Shown one piece after another: positions 15,401-23,084 of a stretch of DNA of 64,000 nt. Within the stretch, counting starts at the first letter, position 1; each line of letters starts with the position of its first letter. Location: the NCBI RefSeq assembly GCF_001592735.1, contig NZ_LUKE01000001.1, positions 1-64,000 on the forward strand. Direction: 5' to 3'. This DNA is from Bdellovibrio bacteriovorus (GTDB taxonomy: Bacteria; Bdellovibrionota; Bdellovibrionia; Bdellovibrionales; Bdellovibrionaceae). The translations under genes were made by a program, and so were the position numbers. The notes under the pieces were generated by a model. That model was not told where the DNA came from, made no database searches, and worked only from the letters and a program-made list of their open reading frames with translations.

Positions 15401-16165
15401 ATTCAGGACTTGCGTCATCATCGTCACGCGGTGATCGCGATGTTTCATCATTTCTTCATCAAGTGCGGTGAATCGTTTCGCGACAAAGCTTGTTAAAGGC
15501 GCCAAGGTGAATAAGACCGCTAACGCCGCAATCGCCGACACACCAATATAATAGAAAAGCATGGCCACAACGGCGGTCGCCATAAACATAGAATAGCAGA
15601 TATCACCCACCACGACCGGAAAATCCGCAATGGATTCACTGTCCGAACTCATGTGGTTCACGATATCGCCGATCTGATTTTTTTGTCGCGCAGCTTGAGT
15701 TAAACGCAAGCTGTGACGAAAGATCTTTTCATTTAAGATATTGGTGATGATCTGATAAGACTGCAGCGTATTATAAAAATAATGTTGCAGACTTAAGCCC
15801 GCTAAAAATCCACACACACCTAACAACGACCCATAGGTCAACGCCCAAGAAATGTTCTGGGAAGTGATGCCCGCGGAAATTAATCCGACAAATCGATTCA
15901 CCAACACCGGTGAAGCTAATGACATCAACGCCGAAAAGAAAAACCAGGCATAAGCATTACGGGTGAACGGCGTTAAAACACGGATCAACGAAAATAAAAA
16001 AACTTTCGATGACGACCAGTTGATCTTTTCCACGGCGACTTTGCCATGTTCAGGATGCAAGTGTTCCGGGAGTGCCGGTAAATCGGATTCTTCGATATGC
16101 TTTTTTTTAGAAAGCTTCACCAAAGAACTCATATGTGAAAACAACAAACGAGCGAAAATATTCAT
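12479..16165 (-). CDS. Full-length ABC exporter of ABCC/MRP-like architecture
   Basis: 1228 residues in one chain: TMD1 (about 50-345), NBD1 (about 380-605), charged linker (about 615-655), TMD2 (about 660-960), NBD2 (about 1000-1215). NBD1 has Walker A GPVGAGKST, signature LSGGQKQRVSLARA and Walker B VVLLDDPLSAVD; NBD2 has GRTGSGKST, LSQGQRQLLCLARALL and VIVMDEATASVD. The LLDDPLSAVD and LSxGQRQLxCLARALL forms are hallmarks of eukaryotic ABCC (MRP) transporters, which are single polypeptides; bacterial exporters are mostly half-size. NBD1 has Asp where the catalytic Glu usually follows Walker B, as in ABCC proteins, so ATP turnover is probably at one site. Inner-membrane export of lipophilic or conjugated compounds is likely; substrate unknown. 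Confidence 0.93.
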   Translation of the reverse strand: MNIFARLLFSHMSSLVKLSKKKHIEESDLPALPEHLHPEHGKVAVEKINWSSSKVFLFSLIRVLTPFTRNAYAWFFFSALMSLASPVLVNRFVGLISAGITSQNISWALTYGSLLGVCGFLAGLSLQHYFYNTLQSYQIITNILNEKIFRHSLRLTQAARQKNQIGDIVNHMSSDSESIADFPVVVGDICYSMFMATAVVAMLFYYIGVSAIAALAVLFTLAPLTSFVAKRFTALDEEMMKHRDHRVTMMTQVLNAIRVVKYFAWERSVSKEVLAVRGEELRSRKKLARAEVISSLGYLAVSTVVLFVALAVHAWRGEVLDAALIFTCISLFGLLEGPFGDMSRLISRYTAAKVGADRILKFLKEESQEIRPVDGTRAEKSVAVNLVDISVTYPGSHQEALKNIEVKVPAGSSLAIVGPVGAGKSTLLYALLGEAPLAQGKVQYGDVPLANLPRLAYVPQEAYIVNDSLLENMTFGEKLTSEDVRRAVHASCLTRDLKEWAGGLRTEIGEKGVNLSGGQKQRVSLARAYLRHPQVVLLDDPLSAVDTETENLLCERLIFGAWKDVTRIVVTHRLEHLGSFDQILYLEDGRAHGVGTLTELLKICEPFAKFYGEHKKVQGEGEAEQLPAEAAQDVATVEIEEKKTRVTEDEDREVGAVKSRVYWDYISSLGGDSKLKPLILILLFGGSLAMIGLPLLQKAWLSYYTAHVAEWTALQAIGIYGLIGILVLVGSMLNHLFWLERGIAAGKSMHDKMLKSVLGAPVRFFDSTPVGRILQRFSRDIESVDVHLQWSFDSAVHCGMQVIVAIALILGLMPLMIFVIAPVMTLYYILQRDYRRPAREVKRFDSVGRSPRYAHFKESLQGLAVIRGFDKTSWFMRQFYDKLAHSQRMFYAHYMVNRWFSARIPLIGGVISLTTAVAVTISAYYGVMNAGVAGLVTLYSLSFWGYLNWGVRVFADIESRMTSIERLKFFAQLPSEVSVLKPAETPVRETWPEKGGIEVRGLKVRYASHLPLVLKGLSFAVEPGTRVGIIGRTGSGKSTFFQSLFRFIEAEEGSIVIDGVDIASVHLERLRRNLAIIPQDPTLFLGTIRNNLDRYEEYSDEQVQEALQQASMWNYVNSLPRGLQSPVTEGGLNLSQGQRQLLCLARALLTKAKVIVMDEATASVDVQTDALLQAVIRKSFAGVTMLIIAHRLGTIADCDKVVEISAGEIKSIRTPDEFSTEELEESLT

Positions 16166-16269
16166 AAATATTCCAAAGCTATGTGCGACAGACTAAATAA
16201 ACATAAGTCCGCGCTTTAATTTAATTTTTTTAGAATCAGAGAGTCAGGAGTGGTGAAAAGAACGCCGAC

Positions 16270-16347
16270 TTAATTTTGATTCTGAGAGTAAGACATCATC
16301 GACTGCAGCATGGAATCGGTCACGATTCTTGATACTGAAATAATCAT
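16270..16347 (-). CDS. Possible 25-residue small protein
   Basis: ATG at 16347-16345 on the minus strand, preceded at 5 bases by AGGAGG, one of the strongest ribosome sites in the window. It encodes MIISVSRIVTDSMLQSMMSY followed by SQNQN and a stop. Met- and Ser-rich, no signal peptide. It sits 47 bases after the PAS kinase stop and 105 bases before the ABC exporter start, all on the same strand. It could be a small regulatory protein or a leader peptide of the exporter gene. No homology known to me. Confidence 0.45.
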   Translation of the reverse strand: MIISVSRIVTDSMLQSMMSYSQNQN

Positions 16348-16393
16348 AGTTGCCTCCTCTCATTCTGTGAGATTTTTCAAAGATAAACAAAAA

Positions 16394-18211
16394 CTAAGAG
16401 CAAGGCAAGCAGAAATAAAATTCGGACCCTTGTCCCAACTGACTTTCAACACCAATGACCCCACCCATGCGCACGACAAGCTCTTGGCTGATACTTAATC
16501 CCAGCCCCGTCCCGCCAAAACGACGAGTGATTGATGAATCCGCCTGGGCAAAGCGCGCAAAAATTGTTTTTTTATTGTCAGGGTCAAGCCCAATGCCCGT
16601 ATCGCGGATCGAAAAGCGGACCGCTTTCCCAATCGAGGTTTGTTCCAGCGAAACCACAACCTTAACGCCCCCAAAACTGGTGAACTTAAGTCCATTAGCA
16701 ATCAAGTTGATCAAAACTTGCTGCACCTTCATAAAATCACCGGTCATTTTTTCAGGAACATCCGGCATGACTTCGTATTCAAGGCTTAATTTCTTTTCAA
16801 CGGCTTTCACCATCAATAACTCTGTGGCGCGCTTAACCACTTCACGCACCGTGAAGGGCACGTGTTCAAAGTTCATGACGCCGGCTTCAATTTTTGAAAG
16901 ATCCAAGATGTCGTTAATAATTTGCATCAAGGACTCTGCCGCCCGTCCCATGATTTGCACGACCTTGATTTGTTCTGTATCCAAATTTGAATCTAAAAGA
17001 ATTTCGGCCATGCCGATGATGGAATTCATCGGCGTGCGAATTTCGTGACTCATATTGGTTAAAAACTCAGACTTTGCGCGCGTGCCGGCTTCGGCCAGTT
17101 CTTTGGCTTTGACCAGCTCTTGTTGATATTTATGCAACTCGCTGATGTCGGTGGAAACACCCGCAATCGCCACGACTTTGCCGTTTTCGTCTAAAAGCGG
17201 AAATTTTTCAGATAAAAAATGCAGTTCCAATCCGCTATCTAATAAAATTTCATCCGGCGCCTTCAAGGTTTCTTTTTTCTCAATAATTTTATGATCCGAG
17301 CGCAGGTGGCGAAGAGCATCCCGTTTTTCAAAAAGATCAAAATCAGATTTACCTAAAAGCTGTCCCCGTGGACGCCCCAAAAGTTCTTCAAAACGACGAT
17401 TTACTAAAATATATCGCCCCTCTAAATCCTTCACATAAAAAATGGATGGCGACGCATCCAGCAGACCATTTAAAAGATACTGTTGATAGCGTAAAGCACG
17501 ATCTCCTTCTTTGACGTAAGAGATGTCTTGCATCACGCCGAAGGCGCGCGTGACCACGCCGTTTTCTTTTAATCCAGACCCCACAATTCGCACAGGGACT
17601 TTGCTGCCGGTTTTAGAAATCACCGTGGCTTCGATATCGTAACCAGTGCCATCGCTTAAGAGCTTATTGAAACTTTCTTTGATCAGGGCATTATCGGCTT
17701 CGCCAAAATACTCGCTACATCCATACAGAGTTAAAACGTCTTTTTTGGGATCAAGCCCGAACATATCGTAAATTTCTGGTGACCAATATCCACTTTGAGT
17801 CTGCACGCCGATATTCCAGACGCCCACGCGCGCGGATTTATTGGTCTGCTTTAAGATCTCTTCATACATAGCTTGGCGCGTGACATCGCGAACTATCGCA
17901 ACGATCTTTTTATCTGAACTTTTGGCAATGAAGTTCCAACTTAAATATTTATAAGGGCCTTCTTTGGTCAGATAGCGCAAAGTCACGCAACAGGGCTTGT
18001 CTAAGTCTTCAGGGCCTTTAAATTTTTCGGTGACGTAAGAAATATCATCGGGATGAACCAGATCTTTAAAGCACATGCCGTAAAGTTCTTCTAAGCTCCA
18101 CCCCAGGTGCTGTTCCCAAATACTATTTAGTTTAATGGGCCGCCAGTCAAAGCCCATAATCCCAACCATGTCCCCAGATAGCTCAAAAAATGCCTGACTA
18201 AGACTGTCCAT
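16394..18211 (-). CDS. Multi-PAS sensor histidine kinase, cytosolic
   Basis: 605 residues with no membrane segment. Three PAS domains are visible: about 5-115 (GIMGFDWRPIKLNSIW), 120-235 (W-N-I-G, DMFGLDPKKD) and 245-365 (SIFYVKDLEGRYILVNRRFE). Then HisKA with His389 in FLTNMSHEIRTPMNSIIG and an ATPase domain with NLIANGLKFTS, DTGIGL and GGTGLGLSIS. No receiver domain, so it must hand phosphate to a separate protein. First gene of its transcript. PAS content suggests sensing of redox, light or a small ligand inside the cell; none can be specified. Confidence 0.93.
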   Translation of the reverse strand: MDSLSQAFFELSGDMVGIMGFDWRPIKLNSIWEQHLGWSLEELYGMCFKDLVHPDDISYVTEKFKGPEDLDKPCCVTLRYLTKEGPYKYLSWNFIAKSSDKKIVAIVRDVTRQAMYEEILKQTNKSARVGVWNIGVQTQSGYWSPEIYDMFGLDPKKDVLTLYGCSEYFGEADNALIKESFNKLLSDGTGYDIEATVISKTGSKVPVRIVGSGLKENGVVTRAFGVMQDISYVKEGDRALRYQQYLLNGLLDASPSIFYVKDLEGRYILVNRRFEELLGRPRGQLLGKSDFDLFEKRDALRHLRSDHKIIEKKETLKAPDEILLDSGLELHFLSEKFPLLDENGKVVAIAGVSTDISELHKYQQELVKAKELAEAGTRAKSEFLTNMSHEIRTPMNSIIGMAEILLDSNLDTEQIKVVQIMGRAAESLMQIINDILDLSKIEAGVMNFEHVPFTVREVVKRATELLMVKAVEKKLSLEYEVMPDVPEKMTGDFMKVQQVLINLIANGLKFTSFGGVKVVVSLEQTSIGKAVRFSIRDTGIGLDPDNKKTIFARFAQADSSITRRFGGTGLGLSISQELVVRMGGVIGVESQLGQGSEFYFCLPCS

Positions 18212-18257
18212 CCGATCATGGTAGTTTTAAGACGGCGTAAAATCTAGAGGATTTAAC

Positions 18258-19541
18258 TTACAGGACCCATAAACAGAAAAAAGCAACCGCGGTCGGAGCT
18301 ATCGCTGACAAAAGTAAACTCAAAGGACTCAAGCCCGATTTAAAGCGATGACTTAAAATCGAATACCCTGCGGCATTAGGGGCATTGGCAATCACCGTTA
18401 AGCCCCCACCCACTATGGCACCCGCCACCAGGGAGTACTTGCTGGCATCACTCAAGTTTGTCACTTGAGAGCCTAAATAAGTTAAGGCCGCGTTGTCCGT
18501 GACGGCCGTCAAGGAGACGGCACCGACGAACAATGAAAATTCATTTAAACTGCTCAGCAATGGGGACAGCCACCATTCTTGAAAAGCCCCGAACTGAATA
18601 ATACCGCCAAGGAATAAACTCACGAGCAAGCTTTCTTTTAAACGCAAAGAGTCTTGATAACTTTGAGTGACACTCGCCACCCCTAAGAATAATAAAAATA
18701 TTCCTAAGAAAGCATTTTGATAATGCGAAGTTAAAACAACCCCCACAAGGAACACCACATGCAAAAGTGTTACCCCTAAAGGAATCGCTGCTTGCGCGCC
18801 CGCCATTCTGGTTTCAACTTCTTTTAACGAAACGCCTTTTTGCAAAGACGATTTAAAAATTAAAATCAAACCCAAAGTGTTTACAAAAATGGCGACGGCA
18901 CTTTTCCAACCCAAATTAAAAAATACATAATTAAAGTCCCAATTCCACTTTTGCGCCACCATCAAAATGGGCGGAGCAGCAAAGGGAGTCAGTGCCCCAC
19001 CGATCGAAACATTCACAAATAAAACCGCCAACGCGGCATAAAGTAACTTATCAGACTCTTTTTCTAAGATCGCATTTAACATGAACGCCGTCACCGTCAT
19101 GGCCGCGGGTTCCGTAATTAAGCTGCCGCTTAAGGGACCTAACGTGAGCACTACGAAAACATCCGTCGCGATCGCAGGAGTGCGCAATATTTTTTGCAAA
19201 CCCGAACTCATAGCCAAAATAAGCTGGCGCGCGCCCGTGAGGATCGGCCTGGTGGAACATATCACCATGATCGCAAAAATAAAAAATGGCTCCGTGAAGT
19301 TTAAAGACTTCTGATAAGCGATCGCTTTATCCCAGCCCTCAATTCCAATGAACAAACCCATAAGGATCGCGGCCCACACGGCAAAAACGACTTCGATTTC
19401 CCCCATAAGATGGAAAAAGCCATGCAAGAAAGAATGTTTGGGAAAGCGGTGGGAAATCTTGGTAAAGAAGCCCACGAGGAATGTGTGTAAAACAGCGACG
19501 CCAAAAAGGACTGTTCCAAGAATCTGTAAAGCAGTGATCAT
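18258..19541 (-). CDS. Putative Na+/H+ antiporter (PF07399-like)
   Basis: 427 residues, about 11-12 membrane helices. Characteristic blocks: STRPILTGARQLI, VVLTLGPLSGSLITEPAAMT, NVSIGGALTPFAAPPILMVA and VTDNAALTYLGSQV, and GGGLTVIANAPNAAG. The T-E-P-A and I-G-G-A-L-T-P motifs and the repeat layout place it in the ion transporter superfamily near NhaD/ArsB, in the family annotated as putative Na+/H+ antiporter. It would exchange sodium and protons at the inner membrane. It starts 10 bases after the nuclease stop and is probably cotranscribed. Precise ion unproven. Confidence 0.85.
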   Translation of the reverse strand: MITALQILGTVLFGVAVLHTFLVGFFTKISHRFPKHSFLHGFFHLMGEIEVVFAVWAAILMGLFIGIEGWDKAIAYQKSLNFTEPFFIFAIMVICSTRPILTGARQLILAMSSGLQKILRTPAIATDVFVVLTLGPLSGSLITEPAAMTVTAFMLNAILEKESDKLLYAALAVLFVNVSIGGALTPFAAPPILMVAQKWNWDFNYVFFNLGWKSAVAIFVNTLGLILIFKSSLQKGVSLKEVETRMAGAQAAIPLGVTLLHVVFLVGVVLTSHYQNAFLGIFLLFLGVASVTQSYQDSLRLKESLLVSLFLGGIIQFGAFQEWWLSPLLSSLNEFSLFVGAVSLTAVTDNAALTYLGSQVTNLSDASKYSLVAGAIVGGGLTVIANAPNAAGYSILSHRFKSGLSPLSLLLSAIAPTAVAFFCLWVL

Positions 19542-19551
19542 TTAAGAATTG

Positions 19552-20385
19552 TTACTGACACAAGTCCTTATTGTCAGCAATAAAGCGCCTCTGTTTTGCC
19601 AAATCACTTTGCGTATAGGCCAGCTCCGTGGCCGTGCAATGATTGTCTTGCACGAGCTCTTCGATCGCCGCTTTTTCTGGCGGCGTTAAACCTAAAGACC
19701 AAATAACTTTCACTTTTAACCACTGGGCCAGATATTGGCACTGGTAAGCTCGATTTGGCGGCACATACCCGTCGGGCCCGCGATCGCTTTTTCGCATATT
19801 TTCGGTACCCTCCACCGCGAGCAAGTGGAACTTGTTTCCGAGGTAGTTTGCATACAAACAGCGTTTTTTCTTATTCCATTTATCCGCACCACTGATATAG
19901 GCGTTTTTTAAGGGAACAAAGTGATCAATCTGTAAATCACGAGCATCCGTGAAACGACCGCCCGTGTACGGATCTTCCCAAGTGCCACGAGACACCGTGC
20001 AACCACTTGGCGACATAGTTACATTCGTTGAAGAATCACGGCGCAAAACCGCCGCACGCGTGTTTCCGCAACGACCTTGCGGATCATTCGCGGCTATCCA
20101 AGTGCCAAAGTGTTTCATTCGATTGTAAGGTTCAAGAACATTTCCAAAAGTAGCTTGGTGATGATCAAAACTTAAAAGAGAGTAAACCCGAGAACCCCAT
20201 TCAACGGCCTCATCAACTTGATCCCAAAAAAGATCAATGGGGGTCGATGTCGTTTCTTGCGTGGCCACGTTTGCCGTGGGCTCTTTGACGGTGTAAAACT
20301 CATCAAAGTTGATGCGCTGCTGAGCATGCGCCCGCCCTGAAGACAAAACCCCTACAAGTAACAGTACAAGCAACGAGGTCTTCAT
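19552..20385 (-). CDS. Secreted HNH nuclease, GmrSD C-terminal (DUF1524) type
   Basis: 277 residues with a signal peptide (ending GRAHAQQ). The catalytic block LQIDHFVPLKNAYISGADKW contains Asp154 and His155, followed by NKKKRCLYANYLGN, LLAVEGTENMRKSDRGPDG and a C-terminal Cys. The D-H-V-P-L-x-x-A-W/Y plus N-x-x-K-x-x-x-x-P pattern is the DUF1524 beta-beta-alpha-metal nuclease, related to secreted nucleases of Streptomyces and others. Cysteines at 106, 129, 176, 216, 250 and 276 could be disulfide-bonded outside the cytosol. In a predator it would degrade prey nucleic acid. No inhibitor gene is adjacent, as expected for an exported enzyme. Confidence 0.88.
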   Translation of the reverse strand: MKTSLLVLLLVGVLSSGRAHAQQRINFDEFYTVKEPTANVATQETTSTPIDLFWDQVDEAVEWGSRVYSLLSFDHHQATFGNVLEPYNRMKHFGTWIAANDPQGRCGNTRAAVLRRDSSTNVTMSPSGCTVSRGTWEDPYTGGRFTDARDLQIDHFVPLKNAYISGADKWNKKKRCLYANYLGNKFHLLAVEGTENMRKSDRGPDGYVPPNRAYQCQYLAQWLKVKVIWSLGLTPPEKAAIEELVQDNHCTATELAYTQSDLAKQRRFIADNKDLCQ

Positions 20386-20403
20386 GAGTTCTCCAATCCA
20401 TAG

Positions 20404-20426
20404 AGTAACTAGTGTTGTTTGTTACT
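20404..20426. repeat. Short inverted repeat upstream of the secreted nuclease
   Basis: AGTAAC (20404-20409) and GTTACT (20421-20426) flank 11 bases, 20-40 bases before the nuclease start. Possible operator. The remaining spacer to 20646 shows no gene. Confidence 0.3.
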
Positions 20427-20646
20427 TCATTGAAATTCCAGACTAGCCTTTTGGCAACGACTATTTTGTTAGAAGTCTGTGAGGATCTTGCTGAACAACA
20501 ATTATGTTACGGTTTTTCCAGTGTGAATGATCAAACGAAGTTTGTTTATCGTGTGAGCGGACAAGGCCTCTCCTTTTTCTTATGTCTTTGATTTCCCAAG
20601 GAATAACCTGGGACGGGACCATAAACCTTAATGAAGGAGATGCTTT

Positions 20647-21996
20647 ATGTTTTCAAATACCAAGTTCTTAATCGCGTTGGCAGCGACGGCCCTCTTGGCG
20701 GCCTGCGCCAGCAAGCCGGTGAACATGCCCGCCATTTCGGAAAACGCCAGCGCCAGTGCGGAAATCCAAAAAACCGAGCAAATGATTAATGAAGCTCGTC
20801 AACAGCAAGTCGATGTTCTTTCACCGAAGAACTTCACCCAAGCTGAAAAACATTTAGCAAAAGCCAAAGTGATGCAAGAAAAAGAAAAACCCAATGCGAA
20901 AATCATCGAAGAGCTTTCTTACGCTCAAGGTTTTTTAGCGGATGCCAAGGGTAAATCAGAGATCTCAGCCCTTTCAATGAAAGACATCACCACCGCGCGC
21001 GAGGGCGCCTTGCAAGCTCGCGCCTCAGAAATCCTGCCGAAAGAATGGCGAGGTGCGGAAAAAGACTTAGAATCGGTGACTAAAAAAATCGAAAAAGGAA
21101 ACCTTTCAAAAGCCGACAAAGAGGGTTCCGAGATTATCGCTAAATACCGCGAACTAGAAATCAAATCGGTAGAAAAAGCCCATCTGGGGGTTGCCGCCGC
21201 CAATATTGAAAAAGCCAAAAAAGACAAAGCGGATAAAAAAGCGCCAAAAACTTGGGGCCTGGCCGTCATGAAATATGACAATGCCACTAAAATTATCGCT
21301 TCCAATCCGAAAAATACCGAGGCCATTCGTGCCGCGGCCACCGACGCCACGAAAGAATCGGTGCGACTCAATGATATTTTAGGCAAAGTGAATGCGGGCA
21401 ACTCTGAAGATTTGGTGCTGACAGCAGAACGTCAACAACGTCAGATCGGCACTCTTCGTAAAGGGGCTTCACAAACCGCGAGCGAACTTGCAATGACCGA
21501 GGAAGAACTTGCCTCCGCGGCAAGACAAAACCAAGCTCTCGCCGCAAAACAAAGTGAGCTGCAAAAATCACAAGATGCGCTAAAAACGGCCGCCACTTTG
21601 CGTGAGCAATTAAAGCCGACGGAAGCCGAAGTTTTCGTGGATCAAAACAAAGTGAAAGTGCGTTTGAAGGCTTTAAGATTTCCTTCCAATCAATCCGCCC
21701 TGGGACCTAAAAATCAAGCGTTCTTAAACAAGGTTGAATCCGCCCTGCAAGGAATTAATGTCAGCCGTGTGACCGTAGAAGGCCACACGGATGCGACCGG
21801 GGATGCCGACAAAAACGCGGTGCTTTCAGAAAAACGCGCGCAATCCGTTGAACAATACTTAACCGCGAAAGGTGGTTTAAAGTCAGACCAAGTCCAGGCG
21901 GTGGGCCTAGGTTCAGAACAACCCATTAGTGACAACAACACGGCGCGGGGGCGTGCAGAAAACCGTCGTATTGATTTAGTTATTGAAACCGAATAG
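20647..21996 (+). CDS. OmpA-family lipoprotein with long helical domain
   Basis: 449 residues. Lipobox ALLAACAS (Cys20); long Lys/Ala/Glu-rich helical region (about 30-330) with DUF4398-like repeats of A-x-x-H/D-L-x-x-A (AEKHLAKAKVMQEKEKP, WRGAEKDLESVTKK); then a C-terminal OmpA domain (about 335-449) with RFPSNQSALGPKNQAFL, VTVEGHTDATGDADKN and AENRRIDLVIE. The OmpA part binds peptidoglycan and the lipid anchors the protein in the outer membrane; the helical part could span the periplasm. Strong ribosome site GAAGGAG. A 158-residue antisense frame inside it is a codon-bias artefact. Followed by the CsbD-like gene after 9 bases. Confidence 0.9.
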   Translation: MFSNTKFLIALAATALLAACASKPVNMPAISENASASAEIQKTEQMINEARQQQVDVLSPKNFTQAEKHLAKAKVMQEKEKPNAKIIEELSYAQGFLADAKGKSEISALSMKDITTAREGALQARASEILPKEWRGAEKDLESVTKKIEKGNLSKADKEGSEIIAKYRELEIKSVEKAHLGVAAANIEKAKKDKADKKAPKTWGLAVMKYDNATKIIASNPKNTEAIRAAATDATKESVRLNDILGKVNAGNSEDLVLTAERQQRQIGTLRKGASQTASELAMTEEELASAARQNQALAAKQSELQKSQDALKTAATLREQLKPTEAEVFVDQNKVKVRLKALRFPSNQSALGPKNQAFLNKVESALQGINVSRVTVEGHTDATGDADKNAVLSEKRAQSVEQYLTAKGGLKSDQVQAVGLGSEQPISDNNTARGRAENRRIDLVIETE

Positions 21997-22005
21997 GAGG
22001 TCGTT

Positions 22006-22329
22006 ATGGCATTGATTCCTGGTGAAAAATGGACGGAGTTAAAAAAGGATCTTGCCGAACGCTGGCATGAATTAACTGAAAGTGATCTAGAGAACACCAA
22101 AGGTGAATCGCGTTCGGTGATTGATTTGCTAGAAAATAAATTGGGTTTGGCTTTTGACGAAGCCAGCCAAAAGTTTTCAGAAATGGCATCTCACTATCAA
22201 CTTTACGATGAGCCGGAAGAAACCCCGGAAGATATCATCGAAGAAAAAAAAGAACGTGTCTTAGAGCTCAGTCCCAAAGCTCCGGCGAATAAGGACCGAA
22301 AACCTAAGAATCCTTTGACCAATCAATAG
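22006..22329 (+). CDS. CsbD-like small protein
   Basis: 107 residues. The start EKWTELKKDLAERWHELTES then DL and a Gly fits the CsbD/YjbJ stress-protein pattern (W-x-x-L-K-x-x-L-x-x-x-W-x-x-L-T-x-x-D-L). A second half with Glu/Pro/Lys-rich low complexity is an extension beyond the usual 60-70 residues. Function of CsbD proteins is unknown; they rise in general stress and stationary phase. AGGAGG precedes the ATG, and it follows the OmpA lipoprotein by 9 bases, so one transcript. The next gene is Dps, also stress-related. Confidence 0.7.
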   Translation: MALIPGEKWTELKKDLAERWHELTESDLENTKGESRSVIDLLENKLGLAFDEASQKFSEMASHYQLYDEPEETPEDIIEEKKERVLELSPKAPANKDRKPKNPLTNQ

Positions 22330-22340
22330 ACTTTTGGACC

Positions 22341-22374
22341 CTTTGAGCTTGCCCCCTCGCGGGCAAGCTCAAAG
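22341..22374. terminator. Perfect 14-base hairpin without T-run
   Basis: CTTTGAGCTTGCCC (22341-22354) pairs perfectly with GGGCAAGCTCAAAG (22361-22374), 6-base loop. No T-run follows on either strand, so it may end the transcript by another route or stabilise its 3' end. Confidence 0.5.
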
Positions 22375-22445
22375 ACAAGTCCCCCTCGACCCCAACTGGC
22401 TTGCGTCTTATTTTCATATAGTTTTCATCTATTGCAATTTGGCAC

Positions 22446-22466
22446 ACATAGAAAATATCTATATGT
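22446..22466. promoter_or_regulatory. Imperfect palindrome upstream of dps
   Basis: ACATAG at 22446-22451 and CTATATGT at 22459-22466 form an imperfect dyad in an AT-rich stretch about 75 bases before the dps start. Possible stress-regulator site; not assigned to any known factor. Confidence 0.25.
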
Positions 22467-22538
22467 CTCATAGAAAAAGAGAACTGGTTTAATCCTCCCA
22501 ATCCGCCGTAATATTAAACATGGCAAGGGAGGTTTCTT

Positions 22539-23051
22539 ATGAGATCATCTACATCACTGAAAGACAGTCAAAAATTGACAGCCGCACGCTCCGAATCAAC
22601 GGCCACGTCGGCGGTTGTCGAAACCGCGAAAAAAACATTGGCTGACGAATATATTTTGCAGTTAAAAACCCAAAATGCGCATTGGAACGTCGAAGGCCCG
22701 ATGTTCTTTTCATTGCATAAACTTTTTGAAGAGCAATACGAAAAGCTCTCTGAGTACGTGGACCGCACCGCCGAAGTCGTTCGCGCTTTAAAATCCCCTG
22801 CTCCAGGTTCTTTTGAGGCTTTTAAAGACCTTTCGGCACTGCAAGAGTTCTCGGATGGAAAAATTTCTGCCGAAAGCTACGTCGGTGCCTTGTCACAAGA
22901 CCATACAAACATGGCTATTGCTTTGAAATCTCGTTTAGAGCTTGCCGAAGACGCAGAGGAAACTAGCTGTGTCGTACTTTATGAGGATCTGATCAGTTTC
23001 CATGAAAAGGCAGCGTGGATGATTCGCAGCCACAACGCCGGAACTCGATAG
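22539..23051 (+). CDS. dps: Dps ferritin-like DNA-protection protein
   Basis: 170 residues. Ferroxidase motif of Dps is clear: AHWNVEGPMFFSLHKLFEEQ then YEKLSEYVDRTAEVVRAL, giving the His, Asp/Glu ligands shared across the dimer interface. N-terminal 25 residues are Ser/Lys/Arg-rich and disordered, a typical DNA-binding tail. The dodecamer oxidises Fe(II) with peroxide, stores iron and compacts DNA in stationary or oxidative stress. AGGGAGG ribosome site. Preceded by an imperfect palindrome at 22446-22466 (ACATAG/CTATATGT) that may be a regulatory site. Confidence 0.95.
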   Translation: MRSSTSLKDSQKLTAARSESTATSAVVETAKKTLADEYILQLKTQNAHWNVEGPMFFSLHKLFEEQYEKLSEYVDRTAEVVRALKSPAPGSFEAFKDLSALQEFSDGKISAESYVGALSQDHTNMAIALKSRLELAEDAEETSCVVLYEDLISFHEKAAWMIRSHNAGTR

Positions 23052-23084
23052 TCAGAATTTTTCGCAAGACGAAGGACGTAAGTT

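Noticed and set aside
16455-17048. 197-residue plus-strand frame inside the PAS kinase gene
   Set aside because: Antisense to the conserved HisKA and ATPase region, which is clearly coding on the other strand.
20925-21401. 158-residue minus-strand open frame inside the OmpA lipoprotein gene
   Set aside because: Produced by Lys/Ala/Glu codon bias of the real gene; no ribosome site and no protein-like pattern.
22440-22456. Possible sigma-54 promoter before dps (TGGCAC)
   Set aside because: The required GC at the -12 position, 12 bases after the GG, is absent.
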